Shown here in pieces: positions 23,560 through 34,287 of a stretch of 64,000 nucleotides of DNA (within the stretch, counting starts at the first letter, position 1; the number at the start of each line of letters is the position of its first letter). The notes under the pieces are model-generated. The model had not been told where the DNA came from, searched no databases, and saw nothing but the letters and a program-made list of their open reading frames with translations. The translations under genes were made by a program, and so were the position numbers. Origin of the DNA: Poa pratensis. Lineage: Eukaryota; Streptophyta; Magnoliopsida; Poales; Poaceae. The stretch covers positions 23,845,421 to 23,909,420 of the forward strand of contig CAMZMU010000075.1 in assembly GCA_947311845.1 (NCBI GenBank), read 5' to 3'.

Positions 23560-25054
23560 CTTATTGTTAACCAACAATATATTACTTGAAGACCCGTAGT
23601 TGCTTGGTTCTCCAGCTGACATGATTGCTGATTTATCGAGTTGGTTCCGTAGTCACAAAGTTTTCCTGAATTTCTGTAAAGAAATAAAATATATCGATTT
23701 TAGGAGGATTCACATGAACACATCGGTGTTAACTAAGCTGGTGGTTCAGTTGTAGCCCGTAGTAATTTACACCAGTCGATTTTCTTATCATAATCTTACA
23801 GGCGAATAACGAATGCTTTGACAAAACATATAAAGATGTTGTATTTGCCCATCTTTATTAATGTGATGTAACCAAACCCACAAGTAGAGCGCTAGCACAT
23901 GCAAAAGAACGAAGTAAACGAAAATATGCCGAAACCAAAGCGAAGCTGAGCAGAAGTACACACACCTGGGGGACAGATAGCACTCACTTGTGCGGCAACG
24001 CAAGTCGTCGAGAGGTGTGTGATACATGAATATGAATCCATTAACCATCTTCCAGAAGGCACAAACAGTTTGTCCAAACGCACAAGGAGCCAAAGGGGAC
24101 AGATAGCACTCACCAGTGCGAGGACAGAATTCGTCAAGAGGCATAGTTTTCTACTGAGCGAGCACCTAGATGGAAGAAAACTCAAACAGTTACACATTCA
24201 TTTCAGGCTATGATGATAAAGGATCATTTGACAAAAATCTCTCACCAAGAAATATGCAAGAAACTATGGCTTTCAGCCATTGAAAATAAGCTCATCGCAT
24301 TAAATTGCTGAAGTCCCTGTCCAATTGCAAGCGACCAACCCACAAAATAGCTGAGGCAACGATCAGAAAATAATCAATAATCTCTTTCCCAAATGTATCA
24401 CATCTTCCATCATCTGTGATAAGGATGCCTTCAAAAAAAAAGTATCCTTCAGTCATTCCATCGAATACAATAAGCACCTTGTTACACGCGTGAGTTACCT
24501 TCCTAAGTGATGGACCATCTGATTTCCTACAACAGCAGACGGATTGCATAAAAATATGCTGCTTGTTCTACTGATATATACAAATCTACTCTCAGCTATA
24601 ACCAAACCAACAAATGAATATATCTCAGTCTTGTTTTGCAAGGTGTATGCTGACTGAGTATACATATGTCAAAACAGTGGGCAGTGTATCTAATATGCAA
24701 AATGAGCACCACAAAAAAAGATGACATGATATTTACAACGTTTCCATACCAACAAATTTTATTTATAAGAGCAGGCATGTACAATAATCAATTATCGCGA
24801 GAGAGAAGGTAGAGTATCATCAGAATGCAGCAAAACGATGATACCAATTTTTCTGTTTTGACAACCAGCACATTCAGAAATAACAACATTGATGGCTTCA
24901 TGCCTAATAAAACATCACATATATTTTAAATGTGTCCTCGGATCTTAGGCTACATAAGAGTCTAAATAATTAGGTATTATATACCTTTTGTCAGTTGACA
25001 GACCTGGAAGCACATCAGTTGGTTCTAAATACTCAACTATTGCATCTGAACGAC
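23560..25054 (-). CDS. Unrecognised multi-exon gene, four phase-compatible exons
   Basis: Seen on minus: exon 24985-25054 (acceptor cccag, donor gtatat; EYLEPTDVLPGLSTDK), 24499-24526 (acceptor gtag, donor gtaact; SDGPSLRK), 24114-24150 (acceptor cagtag, donor gtgagt; TMPLDEFCPRT) and 23560-23673 (acceptor tttacag, donor gtacag). The first three junctions keep one open frame, with phases 2, 0 and 1 matching. A stop occurs at 23633-23635, thirteen codons into the last exon. After that stop the same frame stays open for 16 more codons, so it may be a secondary nonsense change or the true end. Residues from the 24114-24150 donor region are duplicated near 23985. A further possible exon (25133-25247) has good splice sites but its phase does not join. 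I do not recognise the protein. Confidence 0.45.
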
Positions 25055-25247
25055 CTGGGAAAATAGTTTGTGAGAAAAAGATAGTAACACATGAATATCA
25101 GGCAGTACGGCTGTACCTCAGCAGCATCTCACCTCAGCTCGATGTCCTCGTCCTCCTGCGCGAAGGTAAAGGGAGACAGAGCACAACACCATCGTATCGA
25201 GCTGCCGTGAATGGATCCTGGAGAAACCCCTTCTCCAACTTCTTGGT

Positions 25248-25969
25248 CTGCATCAAATGTATATAATATAACACCATTATTTAACTATCTCAACAAAGAT
25301 TTTTCTTATTAAATGATGAATCTGCGTGCATAGAATCAACACAATATGGGAGGATATAGCTGCAAGAGTAATTTTGTAGACCTGTTCAAATAAACCTTCA
25401 CCTCCCTCCTAGGATTTGGTTATCCCCTCGCAATCTCTTCCACCTCCCTTCCTCAGCAGCAAGTGCACATGAACTTGCAGCACCTCTTCTTGGCTCCATG
25501 ACCTCATCCATCTATTAGGCGAATCTGTACGAAATTCAGAAATTAATTGAGAACGCTAGATTAGAACCTGGGCTATAAGTTGATTTCAGTAATGATACCA
25601 TAGAAATGTTGAATATGTAAAAAAACTGATATTAACAGACTTCAAATCTGAGAATTATTATCTGATGTATGGATCAAATAATGTAGCACAAAAATATATT
25701 ATCAGATGAATCACTCATCCATTTAGCAATAATAGATTGCACATATATGCTACATAACGAAGAGAGGCAATATTTGTACATGCAAGTCACCCAATTTTTC
25801 TAGCAACGCAGAGTATTCTCTTGCTGGTGGCCAAACAAAGATTTATGACAAACAAGGTGCTGGTCTCCGATGGATCTGTTGGTGCTTGATATTGCAACGG
25901 ATGGGGGAAGTGGAGAGAGAGACACATAGATAGGAGGAGCAGGACGAACCTGTAGGTAGGGGACGACCT
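25248..25969. other. Non-coding AT-rich stretch
   Basis: Nothing identifiable. It sits between the exon chain and the GC-rich block and could be intron or 5' UTR of the minus-strand gene. Confidence 0.4.
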
Positions 25970-26887
25970 GGAAGATGAGAGGTGTGGCCCACCTCGTGCA
26001 GGTCCCGTCGTCAAGCAGCCGCCGTCGCTCGCTGCCGCCGCTGCCATCTATGCGAACAGGTCGGCCGGGACGGAGCCCGGGCGCTGCTGAAGAGCAGGGA
26101 ACAGAGGGTCAACGGCGACCTACACACCTCCTACAGAGCACGGAGAGGAGGGAGAGGCGGCAGGCCGGCCTCGCTGCTCCCCACCGCCGCCCTCCCGGCC
26201 CTCCCCAGCTCGTCCAACCCCAGCGAGAAGACCCGGTCTCCAAGCAGCCGAGGGAAAAGGGCCCTGGCAGCGGCGGCAGCTGCGTGTTGTCCAGCGAGTA
26301 GCCACGCACATCTCTGCCTCCTCCGGTCGCAAGGGAAGGAGAGGGATGGAGAGCTGGGGAGGGGCGGCGGCGGGCCGGCCACCGCGGCTCAGCCGGCCGC
26401 CACGGCACGGTTGTCCGTCGCCGCCCTGCCCGGCCTCCGCGGTCTGGCCGGCTGGCCGCCCTCCGCCGCCGTGTGGCCCGGCCCCCGCCGCCGTGGCCTG
26501 GCCGCCTCTCCCTGCCTGGCCGCTGATTCGCTGCCGCCGCCATCTCCTCGTGTGGCAAATAGGGAAGGAGGAGGAAGAAAGCGAGATGGGATTGGGGAGG
26601 TAGACGGAAGCTGGATTGGCTAGGCTTTCACCGGGGCCTGGTTTTGTCACCGAGTGGACAGCGCAACACCAGGTCGCCGGCCATCCGAGCCGCCGGTGGG
26701 ATTCGAGAGCACGAGAGGGAGCAGCGGACGAGCTGGGAGGGGCGGCGGCGCGAGCTGGAGGAGAGAGCAAGCACGGGAGTGGAGGAGAGAGCAGATACGG
26801 GATTGGGGAGGAGAGGCGAGCGTGGATTGGGTTAGGGTTTCACCGGGGCTGAGTTTTGTGTCGTTGCGGGCGTTGGCAAAATGAGAG
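25970..26887. other. GC-rich, CpG-rich block, possible promoter or first-exon region
   Basis: Strong local shift to high GC with long overlapping open frames on both strands, none with a recognisable domain. Two similar segments (about 26580-26650 and 26790-26860, sharing 'gggattgggga' and 'tttcaccggggc') show an internal duplication. It lies where the 5' end of the minus-strand exon chain would be expected, but grass GC-rich repeats can look the same. Confidence 0.35.
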
Positions 26888-27004
26888 CGACGTGTAACAC
26901 CCCGGCCACCCCCGGGCCGGGCCTGTCACCCCTGGCAGCTCTCTAGGATCTCTAGACTGGCCCCACAGATCAACACTAGTCTTTTCTGCGCACTTTGTGC
27001 GCAC

Positions 27005-27100
27005 CCGGAAACGACTTCCCGGTCGGTCACCCATCCTTGGGAGTGCTCCGGGCCAAGCACGCTTAACCTCGGAGTTCCTTTCAGATGAGCTTCCGGAAAA
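27005..27100 (-). promoter_or_regulatory. 5S-rRNA-like domain in left Cassandra LTR
   Basis: On minus this segment reads through AACTCCGAGGTTAAGCGTGC and AGGATGGGTGACC, matching the body of plant 5S rRNA from its internal control region onward. An A-box-like AAGCTCATCTGAAAGG precedes it. It is not a 5S gene: the 5' part and flanking spacer of a real 5S unit are missing. Confidence 0.85.
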
Positions 27101-27454
27101 GAAGTTGCAACTTGTTGATATGAGTATTCTATCAATCCTGTTAAGCCCTGAGCCAGGATCTCACATCCTTCCCCCTTTAGAAGACCGACGCCCTCGTCGG
27201 TCAGCCCCCAGTCCAGGAACTTCCCCTCTTGGTACACGTCTGTGCGCCCAGTGCCGGCACATGCTCCACATGTCCGCGCCCCTGACCCGCACACGCCCGT
27301 GTTGCCGCGAGGGTCGGCTCTGATACCAAATTGTAACACCCCGGCCACCCCCGGGCCGGGCCTGTCACCCCTGGCAGCTCTCTAGGATCTCTAGACTGGC
27401 CCACAGATCAACACTAGTCTTTTCTGCGCACTTTGTCCTCACTCGTGCGCACCC

Positions 27455-27545
27455 GGGAACGACTTCCCGGTCGGTCACCCATCCTTGGGAGTGCTCCGGG
27501 CCAAGCACGCTTAACCTCGGAGTTCCTTCCAGATGAGCTTCCGGA
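27455..27545 (-). promoter_or_regulatory. 5S-rRNA-like domain in right Cassandra LTR
   Basis: Same 5S-like segment in the second LTR, including the A-box-like and C-box-like (GGATGGGTGACC) motifs. In minus orientation this is the 5' LTR, so a polymerase III start here would be upstream of the primer site. Confidence 0.85.
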
Positions 27546-27618
27546 AAAGAAGTTGCAACTTGTTGATATGAGTATTCTATCAATCCTGTTAAGCCCTGAG
27601 CCAGGATCTCACACGACG

Positions 27619-28041
27619 CGCACGAGGTGAATTCACCCTCTGATTTGTGGACCCCGGACCCATCCGTCATTGACTTAACGGGATGTTACTATTCACTCAA
27701 ACGGGTGTAAAGTGTCTTCGACCGCATCCAACGACCAGCAGTAAAACACCCATGCGTTTTTACACTATTCACCTCTGATCCAACAGTCCAGAATGGCCAG
27801 GAGGGGCAAACCATCTCAGCATGCGGGTAGGCATCGGACCTTTATAGAAGTAATTGTTAGCCTAGATGTGATCTCAACCGGTATCAGTCTTCTAAGAGAC
27901 AAGAACTTTTTCCTATGGGTTTTAATAATTTTTATACAGAATGATACTCATTATTAGCGAGATATCTTTCTATGTGATTTTCTAGTCATTTTTTATATAG
28001 GATGATACTCATTACTAGCGAGATGTTAATGCACGTCGAGC
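27619..28041. other. Non-coding flank with degenerate dispersed repeat
   Basis: No gene. About 27860-28030 contains two tandem-like copies of 'atgatactcattattagcgagat', related to segments near 2200, 29050 and 47940. Confidence 0.4.
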
Positions 28042-28060
28042 AGTAAACATGTCCTCCACG

Positions 28061-28349
28061 CGGAGCTGCTGTGCCGATGGGTGTTCATCGTCTCGGTTTC
28101 CGGCGTCTGACGGCGGGCGGCTTATGCGGTTTCTACAAGCGTGGGGTGGCTCCTTCTTCCAGTGTGGTTTGCGGTGTTGCTTCTTCTCCGTCGCCGGTGC
28201 TGCCGGTGCTGGAGAGCGGCGGCGACCGTCGCGGTGGTTCAGCGGTACGCGCTGTTGTACTGGTTCCCTTCCTCTGGCAGTTCTTGCCTGTGTATTGTAC
28301 TCTGTACAAATACTTCCGATGAATATATTGACATTTCAAAAAAAAAAAA
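28061..28349 (+). mobile_element. Short poly-A retroposon (5'-truncated LINE-like), about 19-bp TSD
   Basis: The sequence agtaaacatgtcctccacg occurs at 28042-28060 and again at 28349-28367. Between the copies is 288 bp ending in a run of about a dozen A, the classic product of target-primed reverse transcription. The body is GC-rich with open frames but no recognised domain. A 5'-truncated LINE is most likely; a processed-transcript insertion is the alternative. Plus orientation is set by the A tail. Confidence 0.85.
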
Positions 28350-28367
28350 GTAAACATGTCCTCCACG

Positions 28368-29622
28368 TCATTGCGGTGTGCCAGATGAATTTTACAGGTC
28401 AAAATTTTGGTAATAATTTGTTGGTTAGATCTCGAAGAAAACATTTGGTGCCACCATGTGAGCATGGGAAATTTAACCCCTAGACCATCGGTGTGGGCTT
28501 CCCATCTTTGCCTGGTCTGTTTCTAGGATGGCATACCAGTCGAGCTACGCTACCGAGATTTTGCCAAAGAAGACTCGCCGCTACCACTCCACTTTGTCCC
28601 GCGTCGTGGTTACCATGTCGTGATCACCACCGTCACTGGTGTTGCTTGTCGCATCCACCATCTTCACATGCAATACGCACTAATCGTATTTACCCTCACA
28701 CCTAGTCTTAATCCCATCACAATTAATCTCTTTTATTCACCTCTTTTGCATGCCATACTCCGGAACCGCATATAGATGTTGTTTGTGCTATATGAGGTAG
28801 GCCCATAGCATTCTTGGTCGTGCATGACGGCCCCTGACGTAACCGAACCTGACACAAGACATGGGACCCACATGTCGGTGACCGGAAGTCAAGGAATGGC
28901 AGAGTTAGGCACGTCAGAGGAACCCTCACCTCTATCGTTTGAAACATTACTATTATTACTCTAGGTGCAAGCAAATAAATAAGGATGTGAGGATTCCGAG
29001 AGACAATTAGAAGCAATGATTTTTTTTCGAGTAAACAGACAAGTTTTAAATATTTTTTATAGAACGATACTCGGTACTAGCAAGATATCTTTCCATGAGA
29101 GTTTTTAGCCTTTTTTATATAGAATGATAGCAATGCTAGCAAGAAATTAACGTGTAAAAAAATCTGGTAGTGCGTAATATATTTGTGGATTAAAGGAAAA
29201 TAAAAGGAGGGAGGACAGCGGGTGCATCGCTAGTGGTGAGAGATCGTATGTGTTTGGGGAGTTTGTCTTTGTTGGGTACGAGGTGTGCCTGTGAGCTTGG
29301 GTCTAGGTGCCCTTGTTGCACGCATGTACAACGTTCCATGAGTTGTAGTGTGTGGTTTTTGCCGATTCATGTAAATTAACAGCACGATGCATGGTTTTTG
29401 GGTCCGGTTCCCCTTATTAACTGGACCAACTCTCTTCTTTTATAATCCTATTTTGGAAGCTCCCCGCCCTCTGAGAGGTTTCGTCAAAAAAAGAAAACTC
29501 CCGATGCAGCATTGACTTTTGTCTGTCTTATCCCATATGTCATGCTTGATCCACGGTGGGCGGAGGCAAGTCAAGAGCTTCCTTTTTTTAAGACAAGAAG
29601 TCCAAACGAGTCATCTCATGTA
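28368..29622. other. Non-coding intergenic sequence
   Basis: No gene recognised. About 29040-29150 contains another copy of the degenerate 'gatactcggtactagcaagatatc' repeat. Confidence 0.45.
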
Positions 29623-29714
29623 CTACCTCCGGTCCGAAATGATTGTCGTGGAAACAATACTAGGGTAGTACAAATTTCTAGACTGCTCACGCCAATCTTT
29701 ACGAATCGAGGGAG
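29623..29714. mobile_element. Stowaway-like (Tc1/Mariner) MITE, degenerate
   Basis: Begins CTACCTCCGGTCCGAAATG after TA (29621-29622) and ends ACGAATCGAGGGAG followed by TA (29715-29716). The ends resemble the Stowaway terminal repeat CTCCCTCCGTCCCAAAAT, and a TA TSD is expected for this superfamily. The 92-bp size fits a MITE. The inverted repeats are diverged from each other. Confidence 0.68.
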
Positions 29715-29716
29715 TA

Positions 29717-31218
29717 AGATATTTATCAAGAAAAATAGAATATAGTACAAATAATGGACATCAAAACACAAAACGACGAGTAAAATATTAAATTAGATTG
29801 AAAATCATACTGGTGGTCTTGTTTCTTCACTTGTTCGTCGTTCTCCAGTGGTTGAAAATGGTCAATAAGGGATCGGGACAACTGCGAACGCCCTCGTCGT
29901 ACAAGGTTCTAAAAAACATACTATCCACCCTCCGCGAAAAATGAGATTTAATAGTCGCCAAACAAACATCGGGCAGCACCCCCACACAGCATAGGCTCGC
30001 AATACTCCAAACACCAATACATAGAGTTGTATAAATCGGACTTTGCCGCAAAACGTAACCAAAAAAAGAGTTCAAAGTTGCCACGCCAACAGCTAGCCAG
30101 CTGTTTTCCTTGACAACACACCAACTGTTAAGATCCGAAGTGAACCAGCTGATTTGGCAACACTTACCCTTACGGGCCCTTCGTTGATGCCCGAATCAAA
30201 CACTCTCAAGGTAGAAAGAGACCAGCCAACGTTTCCACTGGCAATCCAAAGTACCCAGCCGATATGGCAACACTTACCCTCACGGGCCCTTTGTTGACAC
30301 CGAATCAAACGCTCTCAGGGTAGGGAGAGGTTGGAGATTCCTTATTCTTACTCGCCATGTCACCAGCACTAGGAAGACAAAATGAAGAGAAGGATCCCTA
30401 CTCCTATGGTCACAGAACAGAGGTGAGGAGGGGGGGCCTGGATGCGTGGAAAACACCTAGAGAATCACGAGCTTTGATGTGGGACAAAAACTCCTTAAAA
30501 ACTCTCAAAACTCTTCTATATGCAAATAGTTATCGTTGTAACAAGGCACCCGCGGTTTCCCGTGGATGCAACATTACAAAGTTTGTTGTTTGCGAGTACA
30601 TTATCCGGAAATCCAAGCATAACTAGCAGACTACGAAGCATAGCAACATAAAATTCTCCCTAACGTGCACTCGTAACGTGACCTTAGACTAGGCGCAATA
30701 TATTCCGAGCGTTGTCACCATCATGAACTCGTCCAACCAAACGTGGACCTTAAATATGTTTCTCCCACGGTTAATAATGTCAACACTTTGGCGGAATGAG
30801 CTTAAATAAATTTGAAGACTTCTCCCATTGTAGTAAGTCAATAGTATCATGATAGCCAGGAGAACTTAGTGTCCAAATTGACTGCTCTATTTCAAGATAT
30901 TAGTAACACAGTGCCCACTTTGATGCTCAACTGCAGCTGAGAGGTAGCCAGCAGAAGAATACTGTACATCGTCAATTTCTTTGAAATCATCCACCGCCTT
31001 GAGCAACTACTGTGGAAGGCTGCAGCACACAGAATGTCAATAATTCAGTTACGTATTTGAACAATAGCTGGATTTCAAACTGCATTTGACTTGGGAGTGA
31101 TTTAATAATGTCAGGTGTGATCTTAAGAGTAGTCAACACGACGAAATTGATACATTTTGTCAACAACACGAAGTTCAAGAGAGAACAACTGACCTGACAT
31201 GGCCTCAGTCTTTGCATG
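29717..31218. other. Non-coding sequence; 3' flank of RBM25-like copy B
   Basis: No gene recognised. The part near 31200 would be 3' UTR of the minus-strand RBM25-like pseudogene. Confidence 0.4.
30135..30320. repeat. Direct duplication of about 110 bp
   Basis: The phrase 'atttggcaacacttaccctt' with 'acgggccctt' and 'cgaatcaaac' occurs twice (about 30150-30215 and 30260-30320) with several substitutions. Non-coding. Confidence 0.7.
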
Positions 31219-31447
31219 CTAGTCCGGCTTCGACTTTCTAATTTCAGATATCAGCTTCGTCCACACGGAGAGGACAAACTTTTCTGCAGAATGATCCATA
31301 AGAGTTGCAAGGGCCTCCAACATTCTGGTGCCTCGACATGCTCTTTAGTGGACGCAACAACATAATCCACAAACTCTGGTATTTCCTCACCAAAAATTTC
31401 AGTGGTCTTCTCTGAAATCCAAGGCCTCATTTTTCATGCAACCCATG
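31219..31447 (-). pseudogene. RBM25-like copy B PWI-domain exon, frameshifted
   Basis: After acceptor 'ttctgcag' the exon encodes a PWI domain in two frames. The part with MRPWISEKTTEIFGEE is preceded by a one-base loss in an A run (near 31430), and the part with RMLEALATLMDHSAEKF is in another frame from about 31340. It ends at a TAG (31219-31221). Known: PWI folds bind nucleic acid in splicing factors such as SRm160 and RBM25. Confidence 0.75.
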
Positions 31448-33059
31448 CTGCAGAAAAAAACACGTAATTGATGTCATAAGAATGTGATTAAGAATGTGAT
31501 GTAGTTAATATTTAAAACATGGTCTGCAACGCAACAAATTGACTGGTTCCTCATTTAGCGTTTACATAAATCAAACATCTTTTTTGAACACTGAAATTTA
31601 AGCTGGAATGTGGATGATTCTTTTCACCTTATCATAGATTTCCCAATCAACTCATAAGCAAATAGTTCTTCCTTCATCTTAGGAACAGCAGCAAGCAGCT
31701 GTTTTGTATCCAAAGTTTTCTCGTTTCCTGACTTGGATATAGCTTGTGATTCCAATCCACTTCTCTCCTGGGGCACTGCTGTTGTGCTTATCCGAGACTG
31801 GGCCCGGTAGACATACAGTGCCCTTTTCTTCATCGCTGTCCATATGAATCTCTCCTGTCCAATGAAGCAAAAATAAATTCAAGCTCAAGATATAACTAAA
31901 TAAGGAGAAGATATTGTAAATTAAAAAGCAAAAAAATGCACTCACTTTCCCTATGCTGACGTTTCCTCTCGTGTTCAACTGTATATCCACGCTCCATAGA
32001 GACATGCGATGATGATGATGATACTGCATCAATTTGCAGAGAAGAGTTTCCAGCGGGAGACACTTCTCCATCTTCCCTATCTTGCAAACCCAGAGCCCTA
32101 CTTTCCCTTAAATGTTCCTCCAGAGCACTACTCCTCGTATCATTATCACCTTTCTCATCAGTAATACTGACAGACGCTGAGCTGGTGGAGTTGGTAAACA
32201 TGGAAATTTACTCTTCATTCTGTCTTCAATCATAATACGGATCTTTTGCATAGCATCCTTATCAGAGTCAGAATACTCTTCTGTACCATACCGACATCTT
32301 TTTGTTTTCCCTTGACTGCTCATCTGCCCGCCAACAACAGATCCCCTTTCCGTTAAATCGGTAATAGCTCTTGACAAATCATTTCCATTGTCAGCTAAAG
32401 ATACCATTACATCCCTTGTTTCAGTTTCTGCTTCCTTGGCATCCTCTTCTGTAGTATTCTCCCGGATTTCTGAAGATACACTTTTGTGGCTTCATTGACG
32501 TTAAGCTATTTTAACAAAAGAAAACAAGCATAGATGAGAACAAAATAAGCATTTCACTAGATTGAGAACCCGAGGAAAGAAAAATCATTGCAAATCGAAG
32601 CTTGAAAAGGAAATAAAAAATGCTCCTGCAAACAAAGCATAACGGGAAAAAGCTCACTTCTTCAAATGCTTTAGCTTCACCCATATAAAATTGGCAAAAA
32701 AATAATAAACGTAGCCAAATCTTCATAAACCAAAAAATGTACAGATGTTAATAAAACCTACGAGTTCAGAGTTGCTTTAAGTATAATAACATTAATGGTA
32801 AGCAATTTTGATTAAGACTTTCTTTATAGACAGCTCGCTGAACTCGATCATTCAGCAGTACTAAGATGGTTTCATATATTACCAGAACTTCAGGTGGTAT
32901 ATGTCTACACAAAATTTGTTTTACAAAATACTATAGAAGAATAGAGATCACTATTAGTTCTGGCAATGGCAACAATCCTACTTTAGTAACATGCACAAAG
33001 ATACATATATGGTTCCAAACAATTGAAAATTTCAAGAAATCATTTCCGTAATCACTATA

Positions 33060-33420
33060 AATTATTTAACTAAACGAAACCTTGCACCAACGCCACAAGT
33101 TTTAAAGCCAATTCAACTTAAGTCCTTGGTTTTACACAAATCACTACTCTTATATTAGGTGCACCTATGCATATACCACTCGGCTCTCCGTCCATTTAAC
33201 AGTTAAGTGTGGCATCAAATAACCAAAATACCCCTAGCCCACCACATGAATCATCTCTCCACTCACTGTCGCATGGGCCCACTTGACAGGCCCTTCTGTC
33301 TCTAGAGAGGTGCATCAAGCCGCTCCCCACCCCTCAACCCGAATTCCCCAAGTCACTATGGCTCCCCTTCACCCACATGGCTGTGGGCCTATTTTTCCCC
33401 AATTCATTGCATGTCTACTG
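33060..33420. other. Intron segment of copy B, possible old insertion
   Basis: More GC-rich than the surrounding intron, with low-complexity 'ccacc/ctctcc' text. It may be a transposon fragment, but no terminal repeats or TSD were found. No exon seen. Confidence 0.25.
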
Positions 33421-33621
33421 ATGTTAGCACAGTACTTTTTAATGATGTAAATCTACAAATTGAGATATTTGATGTACTAACAAATCATAATTATATCCCT
33501 ATTCTAATATTAATAACTCTAACAAAGGTTACCTTCATTGCGGGAAATCGTATTCTAGTCTATACATTAATCTATAAATGTTGCAAGCATAAATGGCATG
33601 CAGATGCATCTGAGTACATAC

Positions 33622-33771
33622 CACCAGTTGTTGACCATCAATGCACAGTTTGTTGAGCAACCGCCTTGCCCGAAGACTGTCTTCGGCAGATTCAAAATCA
33701 CAAAAGCCAAACGCAGTACGAGTACCATCTGGATTTGTGACTGGATTCCAATTTTTTACAACCCCACAGAC
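33622..33771 (-). CDS. RBM25-like copy B exon 3 (RRM second half)
   Basis: Exactly 50 codons between acceptor 'ctacag' (33772-33777) and donor GTATGT (33616-33621). It contains CGVVKNWNPV, the RNP1-like TAFGFCDFESAEDSLRA and LNKLCIDGQQLV, a good match to the RBM25-type RRM as known from plants and animals. The frame is intact. Confidence 0.82.
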
Positions 33772-34036
33772 CTGTAGCAAAAAGGCAAATATACATTACT
33801 TTCTACTCATCTGATCCAAAGAATATGGCATCTAATGCCACACAAATTTTCGTTCTACATGCTCCAATTAACTAACTTTTATCCATAATAAATATCCTAT
33901 AACATGCTTTGCCAGAACCTAATAGGTCTTCCAAGGTCAGTTGAAACCACAACTTAATTGTCGCGATACGATCTTAGAGGTCATCTTATGAACATAAGAA
34001 GTACTATAAGTTAATAAGAGGCAAAAATTACAATAC

Positions 34037-34287
34037 CTGAAGAAGAGAAAGAACAAAATCACTGTCCACTGTTGACGCAATCTTACCAACATATACTGTA
34101 AATTGTGGTTCATCAGCTGGAGCAACAGATGCAGTAGGTGGTCCGGCCACTGTTACAGGGCTAAAAGTTCCATCAATCACCGCTGGCCGTTGATGTGATA
34201 AAACACCAATGGGAGGATTTATGGGTCTCGGAGGGAAGCCTAGAGGCTGCCGATAGACAGGATACTGCATGATATACCTAGGATATA
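34037..34287 (-). CDS. RBM25-like copy B exon 2 (start of RRM)
   Basis: Acceptor 'ctacag' at 34288-34293 and donor GTATTG at 34031-34036. The frame is open and includes YIMQYPVYRQPLGFPPRP and then the RRM beginning FTVYVGKIASTVDSDFVLSL. It joins exon 1 in phase 1 and exon 3 in phase 0. The exon itself is intact although the gene is broken elsewhere. Confidence 0.8.

Larger units (their letters stand above)
26893..27613 (-). mobile_element. Complete Cassandra TRIM retrotransposon, TSD CGACG
   Basis: Two short direct LTRs (26893-27165, 273 bp; 27332-27613, 282 bp) flank a 166-bp centre. The TSD CGACG is at 26888-26892 and 27614-27618. On minus the LTR runs TGTGAGATCC ... GGGTGTTACA. A tRNA-iMet primer site (27316-27328 on minus) adjoins the right LTR, and a purine tract (aaagggggaagga) precedes the left LTR. 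Each LTR holds a 5S-rRNA-like segment. Known: Cassandra is a non-coding TRIM found across plants whose LTRs carry 5S rRNA sequence with RNA polymerase III promoter elements. The right LTR has about 9 extra bases near 27436. Confidence 0.93.

Noticed and set aside
24292..24549. Minus-strand 85-codon frame as a single exon
   Set aside because: Its first part is the 28-nt exon; the rest reads through a consensus donor into intron with no recognisable motif.
25970..26880. Long overlapping open frames on both strands as genes
   Set aside because: They are Arg/Pro/Gly/Ala-rich products of high GC with no domain, and overlap in several frames; at most one could be real.
27005..27545. 5S rRNA genes
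   Set aside because: The 5S-like segments lie inside matched LTRs with TSD and primer site and lack the 5' part of 5S rRNA, so they are Cassandra LTR domains, not rRNA genes.
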